In this document: piece by piece, positions 23,880 through 35,452 of the stretch | Position numbering within the stretch: position 1 is the first letter of the stretch | How the letters are laid out: the number at the start of each line of letters is the position of its first letter | NCBI GenBank assembly: GCA_008694505.1 | Contig: VZDJ01000056.1 | Coordinates: forward strand, 11,496,093-11,560,092 | Direction of reading: 5' to 3' | From: Cyanoderma ruficeps | Lineage: Eukaryota; Chordata; Aves; Passeriformes; Timaliidae | DNA: 64,000 nt | The notes under the pieces: generated by a model | The model's database searches: none | The model's input: only the letters and a program-made list of their open reading frames with translations | Told to the model about the DNA's origin: nothing | Program-made: the position numbers and the translations under genes

Positions 23880-24021
23880 CTATGATAGCAGTGGAACTTC
23901 CAAAGATGAAATTAAGGAGAGATTTGCACAAACAATGGAATTTGTAGAGGAATATTTAAGAGATGTGGTGTGTCAGAGGTTCCCTTTCTCTGATAAAGAG
24001 AAAAATAAGCTCACTTTTGAG
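23880..24021 (+). CDS. ITPR1: ITPR1 exon, residues ~819-865
   Basis: After completing an Asp codon (GA|C) the exon encodes [34 protein letters not shown] and ends KNKLTFE. It has 47 codons, ends in phase 0 and has a long poly-T acceptor tract. The donor is gtagtt. Confidence 0.97.
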
Positions 24022-24956
24022 GTAGTTATCCAGTTCTGATTTTATCCTGTTCGGTTTTTTTGTGGAATGTTGGTTATTTTTTCAGCACTGGGTAGTTTGG
24101 CAAGTAATTAGTGAGTGTAATTAGTGAGTGCTGAGCCTCAATTGGCTCCTTTCTCACTGGGGTACAAGTAACCCCACTGAAGTTTGTAAGTTTGCAATGA
24201 TGGCTCTTGAAATGCAATGAATGAATGTGAGTTTATGTCTGAGGTCTGCAGCAGCCTTGTTTACCCTCTGTGCTCTCAGTGTTATTGCAAAGCCAGGCTT
24301 TGCTGGAATAAATATCTCAAAAATCAAACACTGTCTGCACACACAGAGAGTTTCCAGAGCTTATAGTGATGTTCGCAGAGAGAAAAAGTGTCCTGTCACT
24401 TACTGACCTGTTAAAACAGTCTGTGCAAATAAAATGCAGCAAATCCATGAAATAAATAGCCATTAATTTAAGAAAAGCTGTGATATTCTGTAAAAAACAC
24501 AGCTGATGTAATATACTTCTAATAACGGGGCTAGATTAAATATTTGCCCTGTATGTGATATTTTTATGTGGATCTTTCTGGGGTGGACTTGTGGGGAAAT
24601 TTAATAACTTGGAAGTTGCCAAGCTCAGCTTTATGGGTGCGATATCCTTTTTGTAAGACAATGATAAAAATTATCTGTTCCCTCCCTCTAGTCTTGCCCT
24701 GTTTTATAATGAGGCAAGTACAGTCTGATTTTGTAGCTACAGAATATCAGTTGCAGATACAAACATTAACTGCAAGCACCGCAAGTAGAGAATTTTCTGA
24801 TGTGATGTAGAGCTAGACAGTCTTGCAGAACTCCCAGATACTGTGATAAAATGTGACCCTCAGCCAGGTTCTTGATCTTGTCACTGTGTTAAGACAACTT
24901 GACTGCGATAGCAAAATGTTTAGTATTAATCAGGCTTTTTATTGTTATTTTGGTAG

Positions 24957-25110
24957 GTTGTTAACTTAGCCAGAAATCTGATATATTTTGGTTTCTACAA
25001 CTTCTGTGACCTCCTCAGACTAACCAAAATCCTCCTTGCTATATTAGACTGTGTGCACATCACTACCATCTTCCCTATTACCAAGATGGCAAAAGGCGAG
25101 GAAAGTAAAG
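24957..25110 (+). CDS. ITPR1: ITPR1 exon, residues ~866-917
   Basis: The exon encodes [34 protein letters not shown] and ends KGEESK plus G. It has 51 codons and ends in phase 1. The reported S3 variant of human ITPR1 inserts nine residues near this junction (about 917). I could not identify an S3 exon in the intron that follows. Confidence 0.97.
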
Positions 25111-25184
25111 GTAAGGCTGGCAAGTGTAGGACAGAGAGTTCTTGGGTGGCTCTAGTTCAGCTCAAAATGTCACTGTGGGGTGGA

Positions 25185-25625
25185 ATGGTGAAGTCACACA
25201 ACATCCTGAGCTGGAAGGGACCCACAGGATCATCCAGTGCAGCCCCTGGCCCTGCACAGACACCCCAAATCCCACCCTGCGCATCCCTGGAGTGGTGTCC
25301 AAACTCTGCTGGAGCTCTGGCAGCCTCAGGGCTGTGCCCATTCCCTGGGGGGCCTGGGCAGTGCCAGCACCCTCTGGGGAAAGAGCCTTTTCCCTGAAAT
25401 CCAAGCTAAACTCCCCTGGCCCAGCTCCAGCCTCTCCCTGGGTGCTGTCCCTGTCCCAGAGCAGGGACGGGAGCTGCCCCTGGGAGAAGCTGCAGCCCCC
25501 AGTGAGGTCTGAGCTCTGCCCCATCTGCACAGACCGAGTGATCTCAGCTGCTCCTCATATCCCTTCTCCTCTAGCCCTTTCCCCATCTTTGTAGCCTCCT
25601 TTGGGCGCTCTCTAACATCTTTGGA
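25185..25625 (-). mobile_element. CR1 LINE fragment, ~440 bp
   Basis: In reverse orientation it shows ctggaagggacccacaggat, catccagtgcagcccctggc, ccaaatcccaccctgcgcat, gggcctgggcagtgccagca and ccctgaaatccaagctaaac. It fills half of the intron between the exons ending 25110 and starting 25962 and shares a subfamily with the copy at 1218. Confidence 0.85.
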
Positions 25626-25961
25626 TCTTAGATTTTGGCCTCCAAAACTGCCTCCAGGACTGGAGGTGAGGCTGCCCCGGTGCAGAACAGAACCGGGACA
25701 GTGCCCTCCCTCCGTGGCCAGTGATGCTGTGCCTGGAAATGTCCCTTCTGTCCGTGGCTTGGCTGTAAAGCTGAGTAGTGCCTGTGATGGCAGAGGGCAG
25801 GGGACTCCTCCAAGTCCTGCAGTGCTGCTCTTGGCTCCCCCTGTCCCCAGGATGTGGATGTTTAATGTTGAGACAGTTTCTCTCTGTAGGATGTGGCCGG
25901 TGCTCGCCCCGTTAGCGCAGTCCCATTGCCCCCCGCTAACCCTGCTGTTTCCTCTCTGAAG

Positions 25962-26149
25962 GGAGCAATGTGATGAGGTCCATCCACGGCGTGGGGGAGC
26001 TGATGACCCAGGTGGTGCTCAGGGGTGGGGGGTTCCTGCCCATGACTCCCCTGGCAGCTGCCCCCGAGGGGAATGTCAAGCAGAGCGAGCCGGAGAAGGA
26101 GGACATCCTGGTCATGGACACCAAGCTCAAGATCATCGAGATACTCCAG
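25962..26149 (+). CDS. ITPR1: ITPR1 exon, residues ~918-979
   Basis: After completing a Gly codon the exon encodes [20 protein letters not shown], then [20 protein letters not shown] and ends IIEILQ. It has 62 codons and ends in phase 0, with a cctctctgaag acceptor and a gtacca donor. Confidence 0.97.
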
Positions 26150-26781
26150 GTACCACCACGCTGATGCAGCTTCTCATGCTGTCCCCCAGCATTAATTGTG
26201 TCCTGCTGCCTCGTCATGAGTTTCTGACTCAAGCTGGGAAAGTATTGCAAGGGTGACCTTGTCAGGCACAGGGCTCTCAGCTTGTTTATGGCAATACTGT
26301 GCATTATTGAAAGAATTTATTAGAGAAGTGTTTGCAGTAGACATTTGTGTTTTTAGCAGTGATTTGTGAGTATCTGACTTGATGCAGGGCTGTCGTTTTC
26401 CACCCTGTTGTCTTCCCAGTTTCTCTGAGTCTGCAGGGCCATCTGAAGTGCCCTGAGGAACGGGGAGATCTCGAGGCTGCTCTTGGCAGAGCCATCAGCC
26501 TGTCGTGTATTTTCAGCATGCACAGCCAGCCTCTCTCTCTATCTCTGGTTTTCTCACTTGCTCACCCCAAAGTCTTTGGGACACAGACGTTTTTTCCTCC
26601 TCATGGACTCAGCATTATTACACTGAAAGGCATCTTCCCTCTGGGAGTGTAGGAGTCCTTTTTGTGCTCAGTAACTTCATCAGCGAGGTCCTGGGGGCCA
26701 GGATGCTGCCAGAGCCTGGTGGGTGAGGGCGGGAGAGCAGCAGGAGAGCCGTGGTGTTCCTTCCCCGTGCCCCGTGGGAGA

Positions 26782-26869
26782 CTGCACCCTTCCCTCAGCA
26801 GCACATGCAGCACAGGGGAGGGAGGCTGCACCCTTCCCTCAGCAGCACATGCAGCACAGGGGAGGCTCC
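26782..26869 (+). repeat. Two-copy 44-bp tandem duplication
   Basis: Two adjacent copies of ctgcacccttccctcagcag followed by cacatgcagcacaggggag start at 26782 and 26826. They are almost identical, so the duplication is young. Confidence 0.9.
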
Positions 26870-27419
26870 ATTCCTTCCTTGCACCATTGCTAATTTTAGC
26901 TCAAGCCAGAGCTTCTCTCATGGCCTGGCACGTGCAGGGAGGGATTTCAGTGTGCCAGTATTCCCTGTCACCAGGGGCCATTCAAATGGCAATTAAGCAT
27001 TTTCCCCAAAAGCTGCAAGAGCTCTGAGTGTTCTTGGCTTTGTAGCTCCTTCCTGGAGAGGAAGACCATGGGGAAGGTGGTCTCTGCTAGGCTGGAGGTT
27101 TCTCTGGCACCAGCTGGTCCAGCCCAGCTGAAGTGGTGATTGAATGGCACAGCCTGGCTCCTGGCAGCTCGTGTCCTGCTCCCGTGTCCCAGCACCCCGG
27201 GAGAACAGCAGCACGTGTTCAGGATGGAGATGGAAATGCTGCTTTCCTTTCCTGGGGGACGGGCTGAGGATGTCAGCATCACGCAGGAATGAGGCACCAA
27301 AACTCTGCCAAAACGTTTTACTCATCAGTATTTATTATGTGTGTGTATCATGCTCGTTGAAATCCCTGGAAAATATTACCGAATTCTCGGGATTTGTAAG
27401 GCAACATTCGCAGATCTTA

Positions 27420-27650
27420 GAAATACAGAATCCCAGAATGGTTTGGGTTCAAAAGGACCTTGAGCTCATCCAGTTCCACTCCCTGCCATGGGCAGGGACA
27501 TCTTCCACTGTCCCAGGCTGCTCCAAACCCTGTCCAACCTGGCCTTGGACTCTTCCAGGGATCCAGGAGCAGCCACAGCTGCTCTGGGCACCCTGTGCCA
27601 GGGCCTGCCCACCCTGGGTAACTTTTCCAGGTTAAATCCACATCTCTGCT
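27420..27650 (-). mobile_element. CR1 LINE 3' fragment
   Basis: On the + strand it reads agaatcccagaatggtttgg, catccagttccactccctgc, catgggcagggacatcttcc and agccacagctgctctgggca, the reverse complement of a CR1 3' end. It ends about 90 bp before the next exon. Confidence 0.9.
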
Positions 27651-27737
27651 CACTTGGTAGCTCTGCTTTGTGTGAATTGTAGATGTGGTGGAAATGCACA
27701 AATTATCTCAATGTTTTTCCTACTTCTGTCCCATCAG

Positions 27738-27876
27738 TTTATTCTGAACGTGCGGTTGGACTACAGGATCTCCTGCCTGCTTTGCATATTTAAACATGAG
27801 TTTGATGAAAGCAATGCCCAGATGTCCGAATCCCCCACTGGGAGCAGTAGTCAAGAAATGCCAGCTAATGTACCAG
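27738..27876 (+). CDS. ITPR1: ITPR1 exon, residues ~980-1025
   Basis: The exon encodes [20 protein letters not shown], then a Ser-rich variable segment [20 protein letters not shown] and ends ANVP plus G. It has 46 codons and ends in phase 1. The Ser-rich part differs from mammals in several places but keeps its length. Confidence 0.96.
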
Positions 27877-28052
27877 GTGGGTTATTTGGTGAGGAATGAG
27901 GTTGTGTGGCTTAGGGAAGACTCTGGAATCTTCAAGGGGCTCATGGGGTGATTGTTTCAGGTCCCCACTTGCCGTTTGAAATGTTTTTAAGCCAGAAAAA
28001 ACACCTTTGCTGCCACTCTGACCTCGTGGATTTGTCTTGTTTATTTTTTCAG

Positions 28053-28128
28053 GAACCCTGGATTTTGAACACATTGAAGAACAAGCTGAGGGGATCTTTG
28101 GTGGAGGGAAAGTATCTCTTCTTCACAG
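28053..28128 (+). CDS. ITPR1: ITPR1 exon, residues ~1027 onward, two possible donors
   Basis: After completing a Gly codon the exon encodes TLDFEHIEEQAEGIFGGGK. Two donors keep the frame if matched to the right acceptor downstream. Donor A after 28111 (AAA|gtatct) gives a product the same length as the mammalian protein. Donor B after 28128 (ACAG|gtgcta) adds VSLLH and looks like the stronger donor. The coordinates given are for donor B. Which is used cannot be decided from sequence. Confidence 0.85.
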
Positions 28129-28524
28129 GTGCTAGTCGAGGGGGAGTCCCCAGGCTGGAGGGCTCCCAAGGAGTGGGGACTGGGAAAACAGCTGCCACAG
28201 CTACCCAGGCTACATTTTCCTAAAATGGCTTTGATTCAGCTCAGAGGAGGGTCCATTTGGATCAAAAACCAGAGATAAGGAGCAGGGGTTCTTCAGCCAG
28301 CAGGATCATCAGGGGAGGGCTCTGTGCCGTGGGTGGAAGCCAAGGTGCAGGATCAGTGCATCTCAACTCGATGCTGCAATAAAATCTCAGTACTATTTTC
28401 CCTCCTTATTTAAAAGTAAGAAAAAAACAAAACAAAAAAGTGGTTTTCTGCCACTGCTGAGAGGACTTAGAAGCTGCTGGGAGCCTCAGTCTAATGTGCT
28501 GGTTAACTCCTGCTGTGTTTCCAG

Positions 28525-28690
28525 TGAGGAGAACACCCCTCTGGACTTGGATGATCATGGGGGCAGGACTTTCCTCCGGGTCCTGCTGCATTTAACCATG
28601 CACGATTACCCTCCCCTGGTGTCTGGTGCACTGCAGCTGCTCTTCAGGCACTTCAGCCAGAGACAAGAAGTCCTTCAGGCTTTCAAGCAG
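28525..28690 (+). CDS. ITPR1: ITPR1 exon, residues ~1046-1099, two possible acceptors
   Basis: The exon encodes [38 protein letters not shown] and ends LQAFKQ. Acceptor B ends tgtttccag at 28524 and pairs with donor B, giving an extra SE. Acceptor A uses the AG four bases later (start 28529) and pairs with donor A. A mixed pair of donor A and acceptor B creates an immediate TGA. The donor at 28690 is gtacgt. Confidence 0.93.
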
Positions 28691-28790
28691 GTACGTGTGT
28701 GTTTGGAGAGAGTTATTCCTCATCTGAATGTGTTTATGGCAACTGACCCCAGCCCTTTCTGTGCAACTGATGCCTTTGCCTCCCTCTAAG

Positions 28791-28961
28791 GTTCAACTGC
28801 TTGTTACCAGCCAAGATGTTGACAACTACAAGCAGATCAAACAAGATCTGGACCAGCTGAGGTCGATAGTGGAGAAATCTGAGCTCTGGGTGTACAAAGG
28901 CCAAGGTCCTGATGAGGCCATGGACAGTGTGCCAGGTGAAAACGAGCACAAGAAGAAAGAG
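28791..28961 (+). CDS. ITPR1: ITPR1 exon, residues ~1100-1156
   Basis: The exon encodes [39 protein letters not shown] and ends NEHKKKE. It has 57 codons and phase 0 at both ends, separated from the previous exon by only 100 bp. The C-terminal part is a charged variable linker. Confidence 0.97.
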
Positions 28962-29884
28962 GTAATTAGGTTGTGTTTGTGTGAATTTGGGTGGGTATTT
29001 GGAGGGTGTAGCTGCTTTCAGAGCTGTGACAAGGCCCATCTTCCCAGCACACTGCCTAGGTGAGGCTCTCTCTACTGCTTTCAGGTTGAGGCAGGAATGA
29101 GAGGAGAACTTGAGGCAGGTGATGCCCAGTAGCAGCCTGAGGTGGCACCTTTAGGGTCTAACAGGGCTGGTTTGGGTTTGCTCGGGCTCCCCAGCTGTGT
29201 CCTTTCAGCACTGACCGATGGCACGGGATTTGTGCAGCCAAAAGTACCTCAAGTAAGGTAAGGGCAGAGCTGTGAACTGCTCAGGTGGTGCATTTTGAGT
29301 CATGGCACTTGATTAAATGACAGCGGAGAACTGTGCTTTATCTCTACCTGATAACACAGGGTTTTCCCCACGTGCACATCTGGCTTAGAACTCTTTGAGC
29401 ATCTTTTGCTTCTGTATAATTTGCAATCAAATAGGAAAGACTGGATGAGGGGATTCAAGAAGCAGTCCCTGGTTTAGGAACATTTATTGCTGGAAGTAAA
29501 TACAAGTAATCCACTTGTTGCTTTTCTTGTACACATTGCTGTGAGGAATCTCTTGGTATTTGTGCAGTGACAGCTTAATAGCAATAGAGGAGGAGAGAAA
29601 GGAAGGGGTTTTCTTTGAGGGGAGACCTGATTAGAGACTGAATGTGACAGGCAAAGGACAGGAAGTTGCTGCCTCTGCAATCATCCCACCCTCACCTTAT
29701 TTTGTGTCCTAGAGGTCAATGTGACTTGACAGGATAATTGTATGTGCTTTTCTGAGGCTGTCAGAGAGCTGGAGGATGACAATCCTTCCCAGGAGGAGAG
29801 CGGGCGCTATCCTAGAACGGTAATTTTAGCCTTCATGTAGACAGTAGTATAAGCTACTAATAAATTGTCTGATTTTATCCTCAG

Positions 29885-29950
29885 GAAGGTCACAGCAAGT
29901 CCCAAAAGCCTGAAAGTACTAGCAGCTACAACTACCGGGTAGTAAAAGAG
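29885..29950 (+). CDS. ITPR1: ITPR1 exon, residues ~1157-1178
   Basis: This small 66-nt exon encodes EGHSKSQKPESTSSYNYRVV then KE. The conserved YNYRVVKE anchors it; the first half is variable linker. Phase 0 at both ends means it could in principle be skipped without a frameshift, but I know of no such isoform. Confidence 0.95.
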
Positions 29951-30427
29951 GTAAAACTTTGCTTCTTGATAGTTCACTGGAAGTGTAAATAAGTAACAGA
30001 GCTCTGGAGAGCTGCAGTCAGAGGGAGGCACCCAGGAAAGTCTGAGTCACTCTCCCATTGTGGAAACTATTTGCTGAGTAATAACAAATCCCAACTTGAA
30101 TGAGAAGCCAGGATAGAATAAGCACGACGTGTGTATTCTTTCCTTAAGAATGGATTAGTGAGAAACGTGACGTTTGCTGCTGTTTCAATGGTAACACAAT
30201 ATTTCTACTGTTAAGGACTACCAAGGCAGTAAGCAAGGGGAGAAGCCATTTAATTTGCCCTGTCCTGAGTACCTTGCACTCCAAGCCACTATGCTGTTGA
30301 AATTTAATGCAGAAAATACCAGATCAAGAACGTGCTGTGGTGCTGGTGTGGTGTGAGCTAAAGGTGTGTCTGTGGCTCTGCTGTGGAGCTTGGTGTTGGG
30401 TTCACTTGCCATGGCTGAGTTCTGCAG

Positions 30428-30510
30428 GAGCATAGGATCTCAGAATTGTAGAGTGTCCTGAGGTGGAAGGGACCCACAAGGATCATCCGAGTCCAGCAGC
30501 CCTAGTCAGA
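30428..30510 (-). mobile_element. CR1 LINE 3' end, short fragment
   Basis: The + strand reads ggatctcagaattgtagagt then ggtggaagggacccacaagg and atcatccgagtccagcag, a reverse-oriented CR1 terminus. It ends about 150 bp before the next exon. Confidence 0.75.
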
Positions 30511-30658
30511 TGCCACGGATGGAGCCTGGGCCACGAGGGGCTGCCTGGAGCCGCCCTGCTCCGTGCAGATGAGTTGGTCCCTGGTGCTGCTCTCTGGGAC
30601 CTGGCGTTCTCTGGAAGAAAAGCCAGAGTTGGGGCTCTAAGGCCAGTGTCTCCTGCAG

Positions 30659-30796
30659 ATCCTGCTGCGGCTCAGCAAGCTCTGCGTGCAGGAAGGGGCC
30701 TCGGTGAGGAAGAGCAGGAAGCAGCAGCAGCGACTCCTGAGGAACATGGGAGCTCACGCCGTGGTGCTGGAGCTGCTGCAGATCCCTTACGAGAAG
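30659..30796 (+). CDS. ITPR1: ITPR1 exon, residues ~1179-1224
   Basis: The exon encodes [40 protein letters not shown] and ends PYEK, the start of the second RIH-type helical domain. It has 46 codons and phase 0 at both ends, with a gtctcctgcag acceptor and gtgggg donor. Confidence 0.97.
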
Positions 30797-32261
30797 GTGG
30801 GGCTTTGTGTCACGTTGACAGGCTTCTCAGACCTCCTCTGAACCTTCCTGAACCTCCTCCCTGTAGGTTGGATGCACAGAGGCTGGTTTATGCAGCCTCA
30901 CAGTCTATAAAATACCCACACTCAGAAAGAACGAGCTCAGACAAACTCTGTTTATTTGAAGCCTTTGGATATACACCTATGTACTATTGCTTGAAGAAAT
31001 ATTTAAGCATCATACTTCAGAGTTAAGGCTCAACTCGGAGCTTTCCAGGTTGAGGCTCGGCTGTGTTGGTGGAAGCAGGACACTCACTGAGGGAGCTGTG
31101 TGAGCACCATCCTGGGAACAAGGAGGGGAGGGTCCCCCAGGGGTTCTGTGAGCAGTAGATACAGACCCTCCCCCAGCTGTACAGTCCTAAACTCCCCTTT
31201 AGAGGTGAGTAAATGGCTCTCCAGGTGAGGTCTGCTGCTCCTAATCAGCCATTTCAGTGCTGGCACTTGCCAGCTGGGCAGGTTGGAGCCCACTGGGGCT
31301 GGTTGTGCCTGTGAGCCTGCAGAGCACCGGGCTGTGCTGACACTGCACACCCCAAGGTCATCACCTTGGCTGCTCATTAATCACAGGTGGCAGGGGTTTA
31401 TCAGCACAGAGGTGAGGCACTTCTTCACATTTTGCTGGTCACTCTGCTGTCCTCTGTTCCAAACTCGTCAGGTTTCTGAGAACTAGTAATTCTACACAGT
31501 AGTTTTGATTAATGTTAATTCTCGTGGTTTCTTGTGTCATATTTTGCTAAAAATCCACAGCAGAAACACCCCTCAACACCTTCTCATCACCTTTCTGTCC
31601 CCTACATGTGAATGTGCATCAGACAGGCAGTGTGGAAGGGGTTTCACCTTTGGAAATAAATGAAATTCCATAAAAATGAAAACAGACAGTAATTTTCCAA
31701 AGAGCGGCGTCTGCCCTCGGCGGGTTGGCAATCCACGCTGACGTCAGAGGAAGGGCACAGGTTCCTCAGCAGTGCTTGGAAGGCTGTGAGGAGCGTGGAG
31801 GTTCCAGTAAAGATAAATTGGGCTGAGCTGCTGCAACAGCAACTTTCCATCCCTGCTTTGAGCTCCCCTGTCCGTGGCTGCGGGAACACGCTGCAGTGGA
31901 ACGTGGCAGCTTTCCTGGGCAGCCCCGAGGTGATGATGTGTGGTTTGGCCAAGGGGCTGGGATGTTCAGAAGAGTAGAAGTGACTAAAGCACGTTGCTGG
32001 CAGGGCCTGGCTGTGGAACAGGCACTTTCAGAGAATGAACTACTGTAATTTCTATTATGGGCTTTATTTTTGACGCTCTTTGGAAGCGTGGAGCTGGCCC
32101 GGCTCATCCCAAACGTCTGTGAACTGGGTGGAGGTTTGTTTTCCTTCGGGGTGTGAGGGACGTGACAGTTCCCTTGCTGGAGCTGTGGCTCATCTTGTGC
32201 TCACCTCAAGGTGAACCTTTGGATTCCTTTTAACCCCCTCTTCTTTGTCATGCAATGCCAG

Positions 32262-32387
32262 GCTGAAGACACCAGGATGCAGGAGATAATGAAGCTTGCA
32301 CACGAGTTCCTGCAGAACTTCTGTGCTGGGAACCAACAGAACCAGGCCTTGCTGCACAAGCACATAAACCTGTTCCTTAACCCAGGG
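32262..32387 (+). CDS. ITPR1: ITPR1 exon, residues ~1225-1266
   Basis: The exon encodes [20 protein letters not shown], then [20 protein letters not shown] and PG, a hallmark of RIH domains in IP3 and ryanodine receptors. It has 42 codons and phase 0 at both ends. Confidence 0.97.
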
Positions 32388-32757
32388 GTAAGAATAACCT
32401 CGGGCCATGATTTATTTTTTTGTTCCAGCAAGAGAAGGGACTGGATTGTCCTTGGTGATACCTCTGGGGCTGTTCTGTTGCAAGATTGGTTGAAGAGGTC
32501 ACATTTTGTTTTCATTCTAAAGCCTCGAAAGTTGGCAAGATGTTTGTTTAGGGCAGTTTCAGTGTAGAAAGTTCAAGAGGCTGAAGTGGAGTGAAAAATA
32601 GGCTGAGATAGGAGCAGTGGTGTTGAAAGCTGAGGTCCTCAGCAAAGTCCCCTTCAGCCCTTCACCTGCAGGAATGTTGGCTTTACCCTAACCTCAGTGG
32701 GGATGTGGTGGGTTGTTGATTTTCTGATTTTTTGCTCCCTTTGATGCCCTCCCTCAG

Positions 32758-32958
32758 ATCCTGGAAGCAGTGACAATGCAGCACATTTTCATGAACAACT
32801 TCCAGCTCTGCAGCGAGATCAACGAGCGCGTGGTTCAGCACTTCGTCCACTGCATCGAGACGCACGGCAGGAACGTTCAGTACATCAAGTTCCTGCAGAC
32901 CATCGTCAAGGCAGAGGGGAAATTCATTAAGAAATGCCAAGATATGGTAATGGCTGAG
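32758..32958 (+). CDS. ITPR1: ITPR1 exon, residues ~1267-1333
   Basis: The exon encodes [40 protein letters not shown] and ends [10 protein letters not shown]. It has 67 codons, phase 0 at both ends, and no difference from mammals that I can see. Confidence 0.97.
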
Positions 32959-33357
32959 GTGAGAGCTGCAGAGATTTGCAGGGTCTGAACAGAAGTTTGC
33001 ACATAGCAGTTGGTGAACATGACAAATTGATCCTCTCGCTTCGGGGACTGCCAAGAAGCTGACAGCTCTCACCATGCAAAAAGAGCATTGCAGCTCCCAG
33101 GAAGCTCAGGCTTTTTTGTGACCGAAAGCTCTCTGAGCTCTTGACTCACAGGTGTAACAAGGGGTTGTATTCGTGGCAGGAGTTACTTCCCAGGCCTGTG
33201 CACAGCAGCATGTAGGTGGGGTTATGAAAGCAGGAGTGCCTTTGTCTAGTAAAAGTGGCTTGAAGAGAAGTAGTTTCATTTCAGGATCATTAAAGCAGAA
33301 GGAGAATTTCACCATGATAACATTTTGATGGGAATTTTTTAATGAGATCATTGAAGC

Positions 33358-33575
33358 ACCATAGAATCACCTTCCTCTATCCCAGGTTGTTCCAAGCCCC
33401 ATCCAGTCTGGCCTTGGGCACTTCCAGAGATGGGGCAGCCACAGCTTCTCTGGGCACCCTGTGCCAGGGCTTCACCACCCATATAATTCCTGCCATCTAA
33501 ACCTACTCAATCTGACGCCCTCCCCCTTTGTCCTGTCCCTACAAGCCCTTGCAAACAGTCTGAGCAAGATGTACT
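33358..33575 (-). mobile_element. CR1 LINE 3' fragment with internal deletion
   Basis: The + strand reads ccatagaatcacc and then ctatcccaggttgttccaag, ggccttgggcacttccagag, agccacagcttctctgggca and cctttgtcctgtccctacaa. The usual tggtttgggttggaaggg part near the 3' end is missing, which points to a small internal deletion. Confidence 0.85.
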
Positions 33576-34541
33576 TATTCAGCTGTTCAGGTGCTGAAGG
33601 GGAAGAAGATGAGGGTTGGTTTGAGGTGTGTGGGTGACTGGAAACTGGGCAGTCAGGACAAAAGGGAGAGGTCAGAGAAGGGTGGATGACTGCCTGTAAG
33701 TGGAATATTGGGTGGGATCTGTTTGGCAGATCTGCACATCTGATGGGATGTTTTGGCCTCCTCAGCAGGGGGAGCCCCAGGATCAGATTTGTCATTATCT
33801 GGCTTTGGAGCATCAATCCTGATAGATGGGTTGAAAATCTTTCATATTTCAGCTCAAAACCAGCTCCATGAGCTTCTCAACACATAGCTGAGTGTGAGAT
33901 GCTCAGCAAGGGGCTTCCCTGGGATCAGCAGCTGCCCTGGGGGTTTTCTTCTGCATTTTATCCTGCTGTTTTTCCCAAACCCTGTGGGAGGACAGCCCTG
34001 GCTCCCTCCAGCTGTGTGCTCAGCAGTGCACAGCCTGGACCAGGGCTCAGTTTGCTCCATCTCCTTCCCTTCCTGGAGTTCCAGGAGGTCTGAGCTGCTC
34101 CGAAATTGTGGCCAGCCAGGTGTCAATAGTGAGGCTGATGGAAATCTTCAGTGTGTGACTTAACATGCCACTCCCTGGCCTTGGAAAATGGCAGGTGTTT
34201 GTTGGGAAGGGTGGAAGGAGTGGGCCCTGCAGTCCTCCCATCCCCTGTGCCCTGGGCAGCTCTCCACCAGCACGGGGCTGTCCACAGCTGTGTTAGAAAG
34301 TCACCCGGGGTGACAGACATGAAATGGAGAGGCACAATGGAAAGTCACAAAGTTCCTGGCACAGCTTCCGGCTAAGCAGGCAGCTGGAGTGGCTGTGAAC
34401 TTCTTCAGCAGTTCAGAAGTGGTCAGTAAATGGGAAATGTCCTCCTGGGGCCCTGTGTCCCTGAGGAGCAGCAGTGAGGGGGATGCTGTGGGGGGATGCC
34501 AGGCTTTGCTCTGCTGATGGGATGTTCTCCTTGCCCTGTAG

Positions 34542-34793
34542 CTGGTGAATGCAGGGGAAGATGTGCTGGTGTTCTACAACGACAGAGCCTCCTTCCAGAC
34601 CCTGGTGCAGATGATGAGGTCGGAGAGAGACCGGATGGACGAGAACAGCCCCCTGATGTACCACATCCACCTGGTAGAGCTGCTGGCTGTGTGCACAGAG
34701 GGCAAAAACGTCTACACAGAGATCAAATGCAACTCCCTCCTCCCTCTGGATGACATTGTCAGGGTGGTGACCCACGAGGATTGCATACCTGAG
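34542..34793 (+). CDS. ITPR1: ITPR1 exon, residues ~1334-1417
   Basis: The exon encodes [40 protein letters not shown], a conserved [20 protein letters not shown] and ends HEDCIPE. It has 84 codons and phase 0 at both ends, between ttgccctgtag and gtgagg. Confidence 0.97.
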
Positions 34794-35326
34794 GTGAGGG
34801 CTTACAGGAGAACCGGGCTGTTTGTGTTTGAAATGTGCTGGATTTGGGTGAGAGAGGGCTGGTGCTGCTGAGTCTGGCCTGCCCAGGGGGTTGGTGCAGG
34901 TGGGCAGTGAGCTGGGGAGCTGGAGTCCTTCCCTGCTGCTGCTGTGGGCACCCCCAGCCAACCTGGACAGTCCAGTTAAATCCTTTTATACTTCCTCCTT
35001 AGCCTGAGAGTGGGAATGTGATGCTGTACTTGGTTATTTTATAGGGTTCTTGAGGCAGAGAGGTTTCTGGATGTGCTGCTAACCTTGAACAGATGGTTCT
35101 GCAGAACTGGAAATTATTATTATGCTGACGTTTTGTCTGCAGTAATCCTGGTGGTTTTTTATTGGATGGTGTCTTGCTATTCATGGCATTAAATTTCACC
35201 AGTGTTTAAGTAAAAGGGAGAAGTAGAATTCCAAATGATCTATGTAGCAGCTTTAATGTGACATTATATTCATTCATGCCACCATTCAGGTTTTTATTCT
35301 GTATGAATTATTTTCTCTACTTGTAG

Positions 35327-35452
35327 GTCAAAATAGCATACATCAACTTCTTGAATCACTGCTATGTGGACACAGAAGTAGAAATGAAAGAGATTTACAC
35401 CAGTAATCACATGTGGAAGCTGTTTGAGAACTTCCTGGTTGACATCTGTCGG
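35327..35452 (+). CDS. ITPR1: ITPR1 exon, residues ~1418-1459
   Basis: The exon encodes [40 protein letters not shown] and CR. It has 42 codons and phase 0 at both ends. The acceptor tract is ttttctctacttgtag and the donor gtaatg. Confidence 0.97.

Larger units (their letters stand above)
26150..27737 (+). other. Intron, 1.6 kb
   Basis: It holds a 44-bp tandem duplication at 26782-26869 and an antisense CR1 fragment at about 27420-27650. No further exon or gene is recognisable. Confidence 0.6.

Noticed and set aside
25111..25961. Possible S3 exon (nine residues in human)
   Set aside because: I looked for a 27-nt exon in phase 1 in this intron. Short AG...GT windows exist (for example near 25671), but none has 27 nt with good sites.
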